A stretch of 64,000 nucleotides of DNA from Paramarasmius palmivorus. Taxonomy: Eukaryota > Basidiomycota > Agaricomycetes > Agaricales > Marasmiaceae. Below are positions 49,492 through 61,270 of this stretch, in pieces (position 1 is the first letter of the stretch; every line of letters starts with the position of its first letter). The notes beneath the pieces were generated by a model that saw only the letters and a list, made by a program, of their open reading frames with translations, was not told where the DNA came from and did no database searches. Position numbers and translations under genes: made by a program. The stretch is taken from positions 496,001-560,000 of the forward strand of contig JAYKXP010000004.1 in assembly GCA_037176845.1 (NCBI GenBank), read 5' to 3'.

Positions 49492-49633
49492 CGATATGAG
49501 AGCTTATGAGAGATGCGAGTTGAAAGAGAGAATGATTGTTTGATATCTAAACCAGCGGTCCGCATCTATTAGCGTCACATGAACGGCGGGTAAATGGTGC
49601 AACAAAACGGGTGAAATGGAGATCGGGAGTGCT

Positions 49634-50818
49634 CTATTTTCCGAAACGCATCTCTACACCAGCAAAGTGATCTAAGGCTTCCCGGAATTCCGACTCGGTC
49701 AATGTGGCCGCCTTTACGGAAGGTCTTAGGTGCTGCGGGAGCATCCACAGGAGTCGTGAACCCTTATACCTTGGACTGCGGTTGTGACTGAAAAGGTTGA
49801 TGTAAATCCAACGGTTCACGGAAAAGAAACGCAACGCACTAAATCTCTGTGAGTCTGATTTGCCATGGTGGAAATCCATGAAGTTCCAGTGGGGCTCGAT
49901 TGTATTTTGAAGGATGAAGAGGATGGACAATCATAAAATCCGGAGGAGGGAACCCTTGTGTCTCTGACGAAGATGATGTACTCTATGAGTACTATTTGGT
50001 ACCCAGATTGACAGGCGACATACCCTCAATCGCTAATTGCAGCTCAGAGACTGTCAACTGGAATGGTTTCCGAATGGCGTCGTGTTTTGAGCGAAGGTAG
50101 TGTTGTTGAGCGAGTCCTGTAGCAATAGAACCGATTCTGTGCTTCCCAGAGTCTTCGGAAACGACGTGCAGCGTCAAGGGAGCAAGTTGGGTGCTCAACG
50201 AGCCTAACATCAGTGCCTCAGCTCGAGAGTTGAATATGTAGAATAGGTGGGACGCACCACTCTGAGCCGATTCTGACAATCTCTTTTTAGGGCAAGCTTC
50301 AGGTATCCGTATTGTCATGACAGGGCCAGATCGTTCAATTTCAATGTCTGGCGACAGAGGCCGAGAGCCTGCATCTGACGCAGGAGGTGTAGGTGGATAC
50401 ACCATGTCAATCAACTTTGACTTGACTTCACGTTCTGTTTCCTGGTATCCATAATAAAACTGTATTATCCTTGAGTTTCTGGCAATGATCCCTACACTGG
50501 AGTTGTCAGTCCATCCAAATTAGCAACGACGTGTCTCGCACCTTCCTGGTCATAAACTGACAGGCGTTCTATTCTCAGCTCTTGACACCAGCGGATTGTA
50601 TTCTCAATGCTTTCCAGAAGGCATTGCTCAGTAGTCCGAAAGTCTATCTCGTTGTCCGTGACGAAGAGGATGGAAAGATGTTTCGGCGTCTTCCGGCTCT
50701 GCGCGGTTAATGGGGAAGGAGGTTTTTTAAACAGTGTCCGCCAAAAGAACCGAACAAAAGTAACGATAGAATAAAAAGAGTGTAACAGGAGCAGAAAAGG
50801 AAAAGCCAGAAGGGCCAT
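49634..50818 (-). CDS. NUS1: NUS1-like subunit of dehydrodolichyl diphosphate synthase
   Basis: ATG 50818 starts MALLAFPFLLLLHSFYSIVT, a membrane anchor, followed by KTPKHLSILFVTDNEIDFRT, LLESIENTIRWCQELRIERL and SVYDQEGA. The central part has GIIARNSRIIQFYYGYQETE, SHLFYIFNSRAEALMLGSLS and TVSELQLAIEG, then PPDFMIVHPLHPSKYNRAPL and ELHGFPPWQIRLTEI. The end EFREALDHFAGVEMRFGK carries the RxG motif near the C-terminus that NUS1/NgBR subunits contribute to the cis-prenyltransferase active site. With a catalytic RER2-type partner it makes the dolichol chain for protein glycosylation in the ER. Confidence 0.88.
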
Positions 50819-51023
50819 GGAGTCGAAGGAGAAAGTGCGATGCCCAAGCGCTAATATAACGAACAACTACGTGTCGTTCCGTGTTGTTCTAACGTCCTCG
50901 ACGCGCCTCGTTGCCTTAGAATTATGTATATGATATTTCCACAGCAACAGGTATGAGAGGCATCGCAAACTCTTGTATATGATAGAAAAAATTGTAGGCG
51001 TATTACATGCTTGAAAATGTCCA

Positions 51024-52054
51024 TTAAGTCAATCCAGGTTCCTCTTGAATGCCCCTCTTTATCTTCAGTAGTATGTTCGTCTTCCAGTTGTCTAGTTTAG
51101 TAACTTGATCAAACTCGACAACCGCACCAGTGAAAGCTTCATTATCGCCGGCTTGCACAGCTTCAATGAGTGCATTGACGAATTTCGCTTCGCGAGTAGA
51201 TGGGAAAGTAGCATCTTGGTTGGTGTACTTCTGCATGTTGCGCTTGGCTGTTACCGCGTCCTATTTCTAAGGTCAGAGAGTTGTCATTGTCAAGGAGCTG
51301 CGGAGCACGACTCACATTCATTGCAAGAGCACACAAACCCGCTCTCAACCAGTACTCCTTTACACTATACTTGGTGAGAGCGGACGTAAGGGAATGGTTT
51401 GCGACCTGTTCATAGAGAGCAATGGCCTGGCCATATTCTTCGAGATCCGCGTGGAGATCAGCAGCATCTTTGAAGCAGGCATTGGCAGTACTAAGTGAAA
51501 TAATGATAAGTATTCAAAGTTGTAAGTGCTACTGTCACTTACGCTGCTGCATCTTCCTGGGCATACCATTCACCTGCCCTGACATAACTTTCACAAGCCT
51601 TTCGGAGATCGTTATGTTCTTGAAGGTGTATCTGACCAATCTCTTTCTCCCTGTCTGCAGCTTGCCGGAAGCGACCCGTTTGCACCAGATGAGTGATCGT
51701 CTGGCTCAATGCCTGTACAGCGACTGTGACGTTTATAAGAAGTGGGGCTTCAGTCAGATAGCTCTAATGAAACATACGTTCAGGGTAGCCTCGTTTATAC
51801 GCTTTGGCCGCATTCCACCAAGCATTAGATGCTTCATTCGCTTCTTTACATTTCTCTCTGCACTCTGCCTCTCTCGCAAATGCGTCTCCAGCTTCCCTGA
51901 ACAACTTCTCAACTTTAAAGGCGTTGGCAGCCTGTTGATAGAGGTCGCCAGCCTCCTCATACTTGGTAGTACTAGAGCCAAACCAGCCCGTCGAAGAATT
52001 GGCTTTCTTGTCAGCTTTCTCTAGAAGGACTTGGGCAGGGGATTTGGAAGGCAT
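51024..52054 (-). CDS. SEC17: Alpha-SNAP (Sec17)
   Basis: ATG 52054 starts MPSKSPAQVLLEKADKKANS, then TGWFGSSTTKYEEAGDLYQQ, AANAFKVEKLFREAGDAFAR, EAECREKCKEANEASNAWWN, AAKAYKRGYPE, LSQTITHLVQTGRFRQAADR, EIGQIHLQEHNDLRKACESY, AGEWYAQEDAAATANACFKD, EEYGQAIALYEQVANHSLTS and KYSVKEYWLRAGLCALAMN, ending LLKIKRGIQEEPGLT. The TPR-like helical repeats, the membrane-contacting hydrophobic loop near WFGSS, and the C-terminal leucine-rich end that stimulates NSF are all present. It recruits NSF/Sec18 to disassemble SNARE complexes. Full length for the family. It shares a 142-base promoter with the PAGM gene. Confidence 0.95.
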
Positions 52055-52196
52055 AGATGGTTACGGATAAAGACCAAGTGCGCTCACAGCCACGAGGATG
52101 ACTTGAGCGTCATCGTGGCTGTGCCCCCATTTCTTTATTTCTGTTCGATGGGCGCGAACAATTGCTTTGCTGTATACCATTCACTTCTACCACACC
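52055..52196. promoter_or_regulatory. Short bidirectional promoter with an inverted repeat
   Basis: 142 bases between alpha-SNAP (-) and phosphoacetylglucosamine mutase (+) starts. It holds an imperfect palindrome: left arm cacagccacgaggatgac (52085-52102) and right arm gtcatcgtggctgtg (52109-52123), with a six-base loop and a two-base bulge in the left arm. It could be a hairpin or a symmetric factor-binding site. Confidence 0.55.
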
Positions 52197-54114
52197 ATGT
52201 CCGCTTCACTTCCTGTTCAGACAATCAAGGATCTCAGTGACAAGCATCCAAAGCCAGCCGACATACATTTCCAGTATGGCACCGCCGGTTTTCGAACTCT
52301 GTAAGCACTTTTGGTATCATCGCTGTGGACCACATCGCTCAACCATCTACAGCGGCAGCACGCTAGACTCGGTCCTATTTCGAGTAGGAGTTATTGCTGG
52401 CTTGAGAAGCAAGAAACTCGATGGTCGAACTATTGGCGTCATGGTCACCGCTTCTCATAATCCAGAGCCAGTCAGTATATCGCTTTACTTATCCAGGGTA
52501 CTGAGTTTGTGCTGACACGTAGCAAGGATAATGGAGTAAAGTTGGTGGACCCTAAAGGAGAGATGCTCGAAGCATCCTGGGAAGCTCATGCAACAACATT
52601 GTCAAACGCTTCAACCACAGACGAATTCATTGATGCGATCGAAGCTTTGGTACTCAACGCGAAGATTGACTTATCCAAACCGGCACGAGTCGTATATGCT
52701 AGGGACACGCGACCTTCGGGTGCAGCACTGGTTTCGGCTCTTGAAGATGGTTTAAAGGCGATTGGTGCCGAAGCTCGTAACGCTGGTATCACCACAACTC
52801 CCGTTTTGCATTACTTTGTCCGCACCATCAACACAAAGGGAACCAAATACAGCTATGGAGAGGATTCCGAAGAAGGCTATTTCCAAAAACTCGGCAATGC
52901 ATTCAAGAAGTTGGTTGTACGTAGTAATAATACTCCTTCGCCAATTGTTCTTACCTTTGGACCGACAGGCCGGAAGACCAGCCGCCGAACCACTCATCAT
53001 CGATTGTGCAAATGGTGTTGGTGCCATTGCTGCAGAAAAGTTGTCTCAGGTCATAGGAGACTCTCTACCTTTTGTGCTACAGAACACTGCTATCACCACA
53101 AAGGGCGCACTAAACAACGCGTGTGGTGCCGACTTTGTCAAGACGTCTCAAAAGTTACCGCCTTCCTTAGCAAACGTTTTGAAACCTGGAGAACGAGCAT
53201 GCAGTTTAGATGGAGATGCGGATCGTTTGATTTATTACTACCTGGATGAACAAGGCGTCTTCCACATGCTCGACGGTGACAAAATTGCGGCTCTCGTAGC
53301 GGCATTTATCGTAGAGCTCGTCAAAACGGCCGGCCTTGAGGATCAGATTAAAGTAGGTGTCGTGCAAACTGCCTACGCCAATGGTGCATCGACCAAGTAC
53401 CTTCAAGAGGTGAGTCAGTTTCGCTGTCCACGTCGCTTATACTTATCACTCCACTATAGCGCTTGCCTGTCAAATGTGTTCCGACAGGTGTCAAACACTT
53501 GCATCATGCTGCCGAACGATACGACGTCGGTGTATACTTTGAGGCGAACGGACACGGAACCGTTTTGTTTTCTCAACCAACCCTCGATGTACTCAGCAGT
53601 CACCAGCCATCGACGCCTGCCCAGTCTAGGGCTCTGGAACATCTCGTCAGCCTTACGGAACTCATCAACCAAACCGTTGGTGACGCGCTTTCGGACATGC
53701 TTCTCGTCGAAGTAGTTCTCTCACACAAAGCATACAGCGGAGTTGAATGGGACTCTCTGTATGTTGATCTTCCGAACCGTCTTGTCAAGGTCGTAGTCGC
53801 AGATAGAAATGCATTCAAGACGGAAGATGCAGAGCGACGATTGGTCTCGCCTCCTGGTTTGCAGCAGAAAATCGACGATCTAATGAACCGGTATCAAGGT
53901 GGACGTTCATTTGTCAGGCCCAGTGGGACCGAAGACGTTGTTAGAGTGTACGCTGAAGCTGCGAACAGAGCTCAAGCTGATGGTAAGTACCCTTACTTTA
54001 CTTTCAAATCTCTGGTTTCCCAACCGTTCCACAGAACTTGCTTTCCGTGTTGCCGGTTTAGTCTACGATGAAGCTGGAGGTGACCCTGCAAGCCGACCCA
54101 AAGAATTCTTGTAA
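52197..54114 (+). CDS. PCM1: Phosphoacetylglucosamine mutase
   Basis: ATG 52197 starts MSASLPVQTIKDLSDKHPKP, then DIHFQYGTAGFRT, a first-domain piece STLDSVLFRVGVIAGLRSKK and GVMVTASHNPE with the phospho-serine (TASHNP), DNGVKLVDPKGEMLE, VYARDTRPSGAALVSALEDG, AGRPAAEPLIIDCANGVGAI, LDGDADRLIYYYLDEQG (metal loop DGDADR), FEANGHGTVLFSQ (sugar loop), and FVRPSGTEDVVRVYAEAANR (phosphate-binding loop). It interconverts GlcNAc-6-P and GlcNAc-1-P for UDP-GlcNAc, feeding chitin, N-glycans and GPI anchors. All four loops are intact. Two short exons near 52280-52340 and 52510 are approximate. Confidence 0.96.
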
Positions 54115-54321
54115 AAACCAGGACTGCATCATAGGAAAATTCTGTACCGTCATTACATCTGTACATGTTATAGGTCGCTAGAGTATGATTTTGAATCTCA
54201 GAGTGTTGGCGCCCAAGCACGCGATTCTTCGAGTCATGTCACCACCACTAAACGCCGTTGTGCTAACTCACTTTCGCTCTGCCAACACTTGAGGCCGTTG
54301 ACACCTCTACTCAATTGCTCT

Positions 54322-55797
54322 ATGTGTCGTTTCGTGATCTACAAAGGCACTTCTCCTGTTCTCCTGTCACACGTACGCTGGATATCTACCTCCAATGAAA
54401 CTCATTCGTTCAACACCCTCAAATGCAGCTATTGACAAGACCATGCCACTCCATCATCAACCAGGCATTTGATTCCCGACTGAGGCTGGACCATAGGCGT
54501 CCTATGAATGGAGATGGGTTCGGTGTGGGTGAGTGGACCATTAAATACCTCACCATTAAAATCTCATCGTTAGATTCCAAGGATGGTACGACTCCGTACA
54601 CGATGAAGAAATAGGAAGCCAACCCTGTATATTTACGTCGGTCACACCTGTGCGTTGAACAGTTTGCCATACCCACGACATCGTCTAATTTCGGTCGGAA
54701 GGCTTGGAATAATGTCAACCTCACTCGACTGGCCGAGAAGATCAAATCGCCACTAGTATTGTGGGTACTCGGTGGCCCTGAACGATTTAATACGAGGCTG
54801 AAGGACATTTACGTACAGTGGTCATGTTAGAGCAACTACGGCCGGTTCGCTATCCCTCGATAATTGTCATCCATTTGTGCACGGGCAGTTGATGGTGGGT
54901 CAAATTTGAGTGTTACAGTCCATTATTAATTGATCGACTAGTTCATGCACAACGGTGGTATTGCAGATTTCCACTTAATCAAGCGGAGGCTACAGTCTGG
55001 TCTATCAGATGCCATCTTCAACACTGTACAAGGAAATACTGGTGAGTGTTGTTTAGTATGTAATAGACAATAGTGCTTATTTTCACTGCAACCAGATTCC
55101 GAGTGGGCATTCGCTTTGTTGCTTTCAAAAGTATGCCTGTCACGTCTTCATATCGTGCCGTCCATGCTCATTGGGTAAAGCTTCCGGATCCCAATGCCAA
55201 GTCCTTTACTCCAGAGATCCTTAAGGATGCAATGATGAAGACGATATCTTCGTTGAACGCTTTCGCAGCAGAGGCAGGCATAACAGAACCTAGCCTGATG
55301 AATTTCTGTATTACCGATGGTCAAACAGTCATCGCCACTCGTTACATTTCTTCAAGGACAGACGAAGCAGCCTCTCTCGTATGTCTCTCAGCCAAATTGC
55401 TTCACCTTTGCTAATTAGTTGCAGTGGTTCTCTTCTGGTACAACCTTCAGCGAATTCCGAGAAGGGGGACATTACAAAATGTCGAAAGCTGATAAGCGAG
55501 AGAACATCATTATGATAGCTAGCGAGCCTCTCACATTTGAGCGTGGTATGTTCTATATTGCTCCAAAGAACAGGTTGAGCTTACTGGGAGATATTAGCTG
55601 ACTGGATGGAAATCAAGACAAATCATATGGTTGTTATAACGCCACGGATGAACCTCCTCCAAATTCCCATTGTCGACGAATTTTACGTTCCTCCAGGCCC
55701 TGCTTCTGTTATACGCACCACGGAGTTTGCTCGCGAGAAAGGGTTCTTGAATCCGCACAAAGCACAAGCAACATTGGAAGACCTTCGAACACTTTGA
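54322..55797 (+). CDS. DUG3: Glutamine amidotransferase DUG3 (glutathione degradation)
   Basis: ATG 54322 opens MCRFVIYKGTSPVLLSH, with the type II amidotransferase nucleophile Cys at position 2. Then PCHSIINQAFDSRLRLDHRR, PMNGDGFGVG and WYDSVHDEEIGSQPCIFTSV, TPAWNNVNLTRLAEKI, AHVRATTAGSLSLDNCHPFV, HGQLMFMHNGGIADF, TDSEWAFALLLSKM, CITDGQTVIATRYISSRTDE, SLWFSSGTTFSEF, and IMIASEPLTFERADWMEIKT. This matches DUG3, which with DUG1/DUG2 cleaves glutathione in fungi. The N-terminal Met must be removed to expose Cys. Several exons are under 100 bases. Confidence 0.94.
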
Positions 55798-56381
55798 TTC
55801 ACCTTCATCTCATTCATGATTCTCAGTCGCCGCAAGTTCTGGATCTTAGATTAGTTTGTAAAGCATAATAAATACTTAGAAAAACACGGAGTTGTCGTTA
55901 AATCTGCGTAATTCTCCTGCGACACTTCGCAAGCCGCGGGAACGAGACCGTGGGCCGGAGACAAATCTTGCCGGCGGCAACTTCCTTGGTTAAACGGTTT
56001 GTCTCCTACTGTCAGCATCGTCACAAGAAATTCTCCATCTACTATATCTTCTGACTCCCCGACGCTTTCGTCACACTCTTGACACGCATACTGGTCATCA
56101 GTGCCTTAAAATGCTATAGTGTGCATTCTTCACACCCATCAAGTACACTGGATTTGCTCAAACTTCGTCACGAAATTCTCAAGGCTCGTCTCTACAGCCC
56201 AATATTCAGCGCAACTCCAACAGCACAAGTTTCATTCTTGACGTATTTATGTTGAGACTCGACACATCCCGGTGGTACGTGGTCGATCTATGGTATTTTC
56301 TATTACTGATAGGTATATCATACAGACATGGAAGAACTCGTCAAAGGTATCATGATGGTCGTGAATGACTCTAAACCTAGC
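55798..56381. other. Convergent intergenic stretch without a gene
   Basis: These 584 bases separate the DUG3 stop (+) and the HPP stop (-). I see no coding signal or repeat. Confidence 0.4.
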
Positions 56382-57261
56382 TTACACTGCGGAACGGTCG
56401 CTCTGAGTTTCCACATGTGTTGCATCTGTAACGGAAGAGCCAGATGAACTAGTGGGTCTAGGCTCTGCTTTTGGTGGTTGGATGACTGGTGCTGGTTTTG
56501 CTGGAACGAACCAGAAGATTGGGTATCGCCTCTGGATGTTGTTTATGAGCAACGCGATAGCGAGGACAAGGGCAGAAGACAGGAGCACGACTGGGAGGTA
56601 ATACCACCCTATATCGCGGACGTCGTCGTCGACGGCGGCAAGCAAAGCCGTCGCACCTACAAGAACAAAGGTGTCAAACAGATCGCACAATTCGGGCATT
56701 CTCTTGAACCTACCTGCAGGAGGATGTGTTGTGCCCGTGATCTGCATGGCTACAACTGCAGTCGCACATGACAACGACCCAGCCAGCCATTCAAGCTGAA
56801 GATACCTCTCCTCGGTAGGCAAAAGGCGGAACAGTTTGGTGATGCAAACCCCAATCAATGCCCCGATAAATTGACCACCAACCAATGCTCGAGGTTGTGC
56901 AAGCGGTGCTTCAATCGCACCATAAATTAAGACAGCGGAGGCGCCCTATGAACAACAACATCAAGACATACACGCTGAGGAAGATAAGGAGACGTACATA
57001 ACTGGCAATGACAGAAGGTACGTTTCTTCTAATGAAGTATCGGGCGTGGCCGAAAACAGCTTGTAGAACCGAAATTCCGCAGAACGCGCCAACAAACGAC
57101 CAAGCCCAGATAACATAGTCTGCGCGTTTCGGCGGTGGTGAAGAGCGATATCCCAACCAACGACTTATCCATGGTGGAAGACGTGCAAGATTGGAGCGGT
57201 TTTGTAGTGACATGTTGCTTTGTTTAGAGGAGTAGGTGAATGGAAGTTTGACGGTGGGCAT
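56382..57261 (-). CDS. HPP-family integral membrane protein
   Basis: ATG 57261 (or the internal Met at 57213) leads to LPPWISRWLGYRSSPPPKRA, a helix YVIWAWSFVGAFCGISVLQA, NVPSVIASY, GASAVLIYGAIEAPLAQPRA, LVGGQFIGALIGVCITKLFR, LEWLAGSLSCATAVVAMQIT, the signature TGTTHPPAGATALLAAVDDD (which names the family, HPP), and WYYLPVVLLSSALVLAIALL. A hydrophilic tail ends DATHVETQSDRSAV. Four to five helices. HPP proteins are membrane transporters of uncertain substrate; plant and cyanobacterial members move nitrite. Fungal role unknown. Confidence 0.9.
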
Positions 57262-58788
57262 TACAGTTTCCTTACATCGTCCTTTTATGTCACTAAATGT
57301 GAAGCCACCAGGACGCCTGTCTACGCATATTTCGGGAAATGAAGGAAGGAACTTGATGTTGATGTCTGGTGGAGTGCCATTTCTATATTCCGAGGACTAT
57401 TTCTCGGAAGGAATCGCTTATTAGCTTGGTAGATCTTTGAAGCGCCATGTTGTGTATCTTTGTGTAAGCCTGTTGCCGACGTATTCTAAAACGTTTTCGC
57501 TGACCTACAGTTTCAGAAATGGGAAGTCCGACCTTCCTAAATCAATTCGAAAAGGGACTGGGGTGTCTTTCCCTCCGAAACTCATCTACCCGCTGCAGAA
57601 GGAGCAATTTTTGGACGAACTATTGTCTAAAATTACGACGCTAATACTGTCACGATCATTCTTGGCATCGGCAGGCATTTCTAAGCGCGGTGTGGACCTA
57701 CAAGCAACGACGCCCGAAAGTTGTATGGCTGTCAGATGTCTGCGTTCTTGACTTGGGAGGGTTATAAATTGTCTATCCACTGATACTTCCGAGCGGGAGC
57801 CTGGGAATACTTATGAGCAATACAATTCAATGCACCGGACGAAGTGGGGCTCAATTCCGGGTCTGTCACCAGCAACGGATCGGCCTACTCTGACAGTGCT
57901 TGAAAGTTGTGCTCTGATTACGTACAGTAGATGTGCGGGATCCTGGGCGGAACCCAAGTGGCAAGACCATGATACGCTAAGCCAAAGACTTAGTGCTGGA
58001 TGCAGTGGCGCTTGATTGGTTGCCTGAAGGTGCGTGATACTATATCCTCCTGCAGGCTGTGTACTGACAGGGGCTGCGTGCCTGTGCGATGAAACAGCAT
58101 TTGACGTTGCAAGCCTGTCCGTAGCCCAGTACAAAGATATAATTCGATGAAATGTTGACATGTCAACACGTGGCTCATACTCATAACACCCACATTTCTT
58201 TCCGGCGGTAAGAATTGTTGCAAGTGAGTAGCCACGATACTCAAAATATAGTTTTCCAAACGGATAAACAGCTGGCTGATGGATAGGTATTAGTGCAACA
58301 AGTTTTCAGTCTTTGTGGCTTGGACCTGCGTACTGAAGCAATTCTTGTGAGCTTCCTGGGCATCCCACATCTGCAGGCACCATATCATTCAGCCGCAAGT
58401 CAAACCGTGATCAAGGGTGTCGGTTTCCTGCGAACGTCATGCAGAGCGGAGGTGGACTAATGCTAGTAGTTGTCTATATCGGAAAATGACGATGCATCCG
58501 GGATATGGTGCGAATGTATATGTGCGTCAGGATTAGTCCGCCTCTAGGTTATTCTAAAATTCGCAGTCACGGCAGAACGACATTCTCAACATCTACACGT
58601 AGACAAACAAGTTCCAAGAATCACCCACTGCGCTCAACAACAGAGACACCCACATACCCGTGTTGGGATGAAGTTCCGTTAGGAATCTCCGATTGTTCTT
58701 TATCAAGTAACTGCAGTCTTTGAATAGAGCAGGCCTCTGCGTACAAAAGGCGCGATTGCTTGAGGTCGTTCTGCAGTCACTCAGAACC
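57262..58788. other. Gene-free 1.5-kb stretch upstream of the P450
   Basis: Between the HPP start (-) and the P450 start (+) there is no assembled gene. Short open frames on both strands (for example 57437-57751 + and 57811-58161 -) overlap in different frames and carry no motif. No transposon ends or long direct repeats were noticed. It may be a long regulatory region. Confidence 0.4.
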
Positions 58789-61051
58789 ATGTTCACACCT
58801 TCTCTGCTAGTTAGCCTCCTTTCAGAGCCAAGCTTTGTCTCTCTCCGCACTGTGGCGTTTGCCTCAGTTCTTGCTTCACTTTATGTCTTTGCGAAAGCAG
58901 TGAAAGAATTCTTCTTTCCCCCGAGCCCAGTCGACGCCAGTGGAAACCATATACCTCCAGGTCCAGTCGGGCTGCCTATTGTCGGTAGGTCTTCATAAAC
59001 TAGTGAACTCTGTTCAACATTTCTGAATGTTTGCGATTATAGGGTCTTTCCCGTTCCTCACGCACTATCCGGAGCTCACCCTCGATCACTGGGCAAAGCG
59101 CTTTGGTCCGCTATACTCTCTTTGGCTCGGTAACCAACTCTTCGTGATTGTCTCTGACCCTCAAATCGTCAAGGTAGTTATACAATTCATTGGTGATGAT
59201 ATTTTCTAAGCATTAATAACAACGATTATAGGACCTTATGGTGACAAATGGAGCTGTCTTTTCATCCAGAAAGGAGATGTTTTTGAAATCAAAGAACATC
59301 TTTGCTGGTCGAGGCATCACAGCTACGGTACGCTTCTGTGTCTCCATTACTAAGTTCTCAAACTGAAGATTTGTTTTAGCCCTACAACGACCGATGGTGC
59401 GTCATATTGTCCGACTAATGACTCTCTGCTCAGCTATTGCCACAGGAGGAAGCACCGCCGACTCGCTACAGCCGCACTTAACACTCGCGCTGTTGACGGC
59501 TATACCCATGTTCTTGATTATGAAGCTACCATACTCATCAAGGATCTGATGGAGTTCGGAAAGGCAGGCGCACGTCCCATAAACCCTCGTGAGTGGAATA
59601 GTAACTCTGCCTTTTGATTTCGTGCACTAAGCAAAGCGTCTCAGAGCCACACGCAGGCCGATGCAGTCTGAACAACATGCTAACAGTCTGCTTCGGTATA
59701 AGGACTGATACGATTGATCACCCTTTGGTTGCTACGGCTCTTCGACTTTCTAGGGAATTTATGTCAGTACCAAGCATTTATATTGATCCAATGATGAAAC
59801 TGATCTATCACTTTTTTCAATTCAGGAACTGCACGGGACCTGTGTCGAACCTTACCGACTTCGTGCCACTATTACAGAAACTTGGATCATTGAACTACAT
59901 GATCAAGCGGGGCAAAGCACTCCATAAAGATCTTGTTGATACTTATGGCGGTATGGTGAAGGATATCGAGGCTCGAATGAAGCGTGGAGAGAAGGTTCAA
60001 GACTGTTTGGTCAAAACCCTCATCGAGGTTAAGGACGAGGAGAAACTTGATGACTTGGACATGGCTATTTTATGTTCTGCTTTCATGATCGGTGGTGTTG
60101 AAACCGTAAGCTTTCATTGCACTCTTGGCACGTGAGTATTGCTCAAGCGCTGATTTCCGGTGGCAGACGGCTTCCATCATGCAATGGTTCTCCGCACTCA
60201 TTCCTTCGTATCCCGAGATTCAACAGAAGGCACACGATGAACTTGACCGCGTAATCGGTAGGGATCGGATGCCAACGGTTGAGGATGAAAAGAACTTGCC
60301 ATACATTCATGCAATCATCAAGGCAAGTTCGCACTACAGTTCTATTTTTATTCCAAACTAAATCCTGTGTTACAGGAAGTCGAGCGATGCCATAATCCAT
60401 TCTGGCTTGGTACTCCACATGTCAACAGTCAAGATTTCACCTATCGGGGGCAATACATCCCAAAGGACACTGTGCTTGTATTGAATACAGTGAGGCTCTG
60501 TTGACAGTTTATGGGTGGAGAAAATTACTTACATTTCCCCAGTATACCATGCATCATGATCCCCAGAGACATCCGGAACCATACCGCTTCAACGTTAGTA
60601 ATTGACTTGATTGCTCTCTGTTTCCGCTCACTAAATTACTTTCAACAGCCTGATCGGTACATCTCTGATTCTACATTGTCATCTGAGTCCGCGAATCTTG
60701 CAAACCCTATGGAAAGAGATCATTGGATGTTCGGTGTCGGGTGAGTTCTATTTCTGCGCATAATGAATCGTTGTTTGACATATTTGGACCAGTCGTCGCA
60801 TTTGCCCGGGTATGTGGGTGGCAGAGCGCGAAGTATTTTTAGGTATGTGGTTCCGTGGTTCGTCGAGGACACCTTCTGATAGTCCGGCAGTCATCGCTAG
60901 GATCCTCTGGGCATTCAGAATGGAGCAGATCCCTAGCGAGCCCATCGATTTGAAGGAATACGATGGTCTTTCCGGTCGCTCTCCTGTCCCATTCCGCATC
61001 AAGATGATTCCTCGACACGAAAAGGTCATTGAAGTCCTGAACAAGGCATAG
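58789..61051 (+). CDS. Cytochrome P450 monooxygenase
   Basis: ATG 58789 starts MFTPSLLVSLLSEPSFVSLR with an N-terminal membrane anchor, then the proline hinge IPPGPVGLPIVGSFPFLTHY. Landmarks: WRKHRRLATAALN (helix C), the I-helix FMIGGVETTAS, the ExxR in KEVERCHNPFWLG, the FNPDRYISD (PERF region), and the haem loop MFGVGRRICPGMWVAE with the Cys ligand. About ten exons; the ending is KVIEVLNKA. An ER-bound oxygenase of the agaricomycete type with ancestral ExxR-NPFWLGTPH text. Substrate unknown. All catalytic motifs are intact. The neighbours are not a visible biosynthetic cluster. Confidence 0.93.
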
Positions 61052-61270
61052 AGAGGTTAATATATAGCGCTCATATAATAGACAACAACTCGTGTATTAG
61101 AATAGATTTCATAGTTTTTATTTATCTGACAAAACAAGACGTTGCAACTTGTCAGACGCGTGCGTGCGCCTTTATATTTCGGACCAGACACGTGCCCGTG
61201 CGCGTGAGGGCTTGAAGCATGTCCACCACCACAGCCAATCACTAGAGTCCCCCATTTACGGTCACTCATC

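Noticed and set aside
57437..58161. Open frames in the gap before the P450
   Set aside because: Short, overlapping on both strands, no motifs, no splice model that gives a coherent protein.
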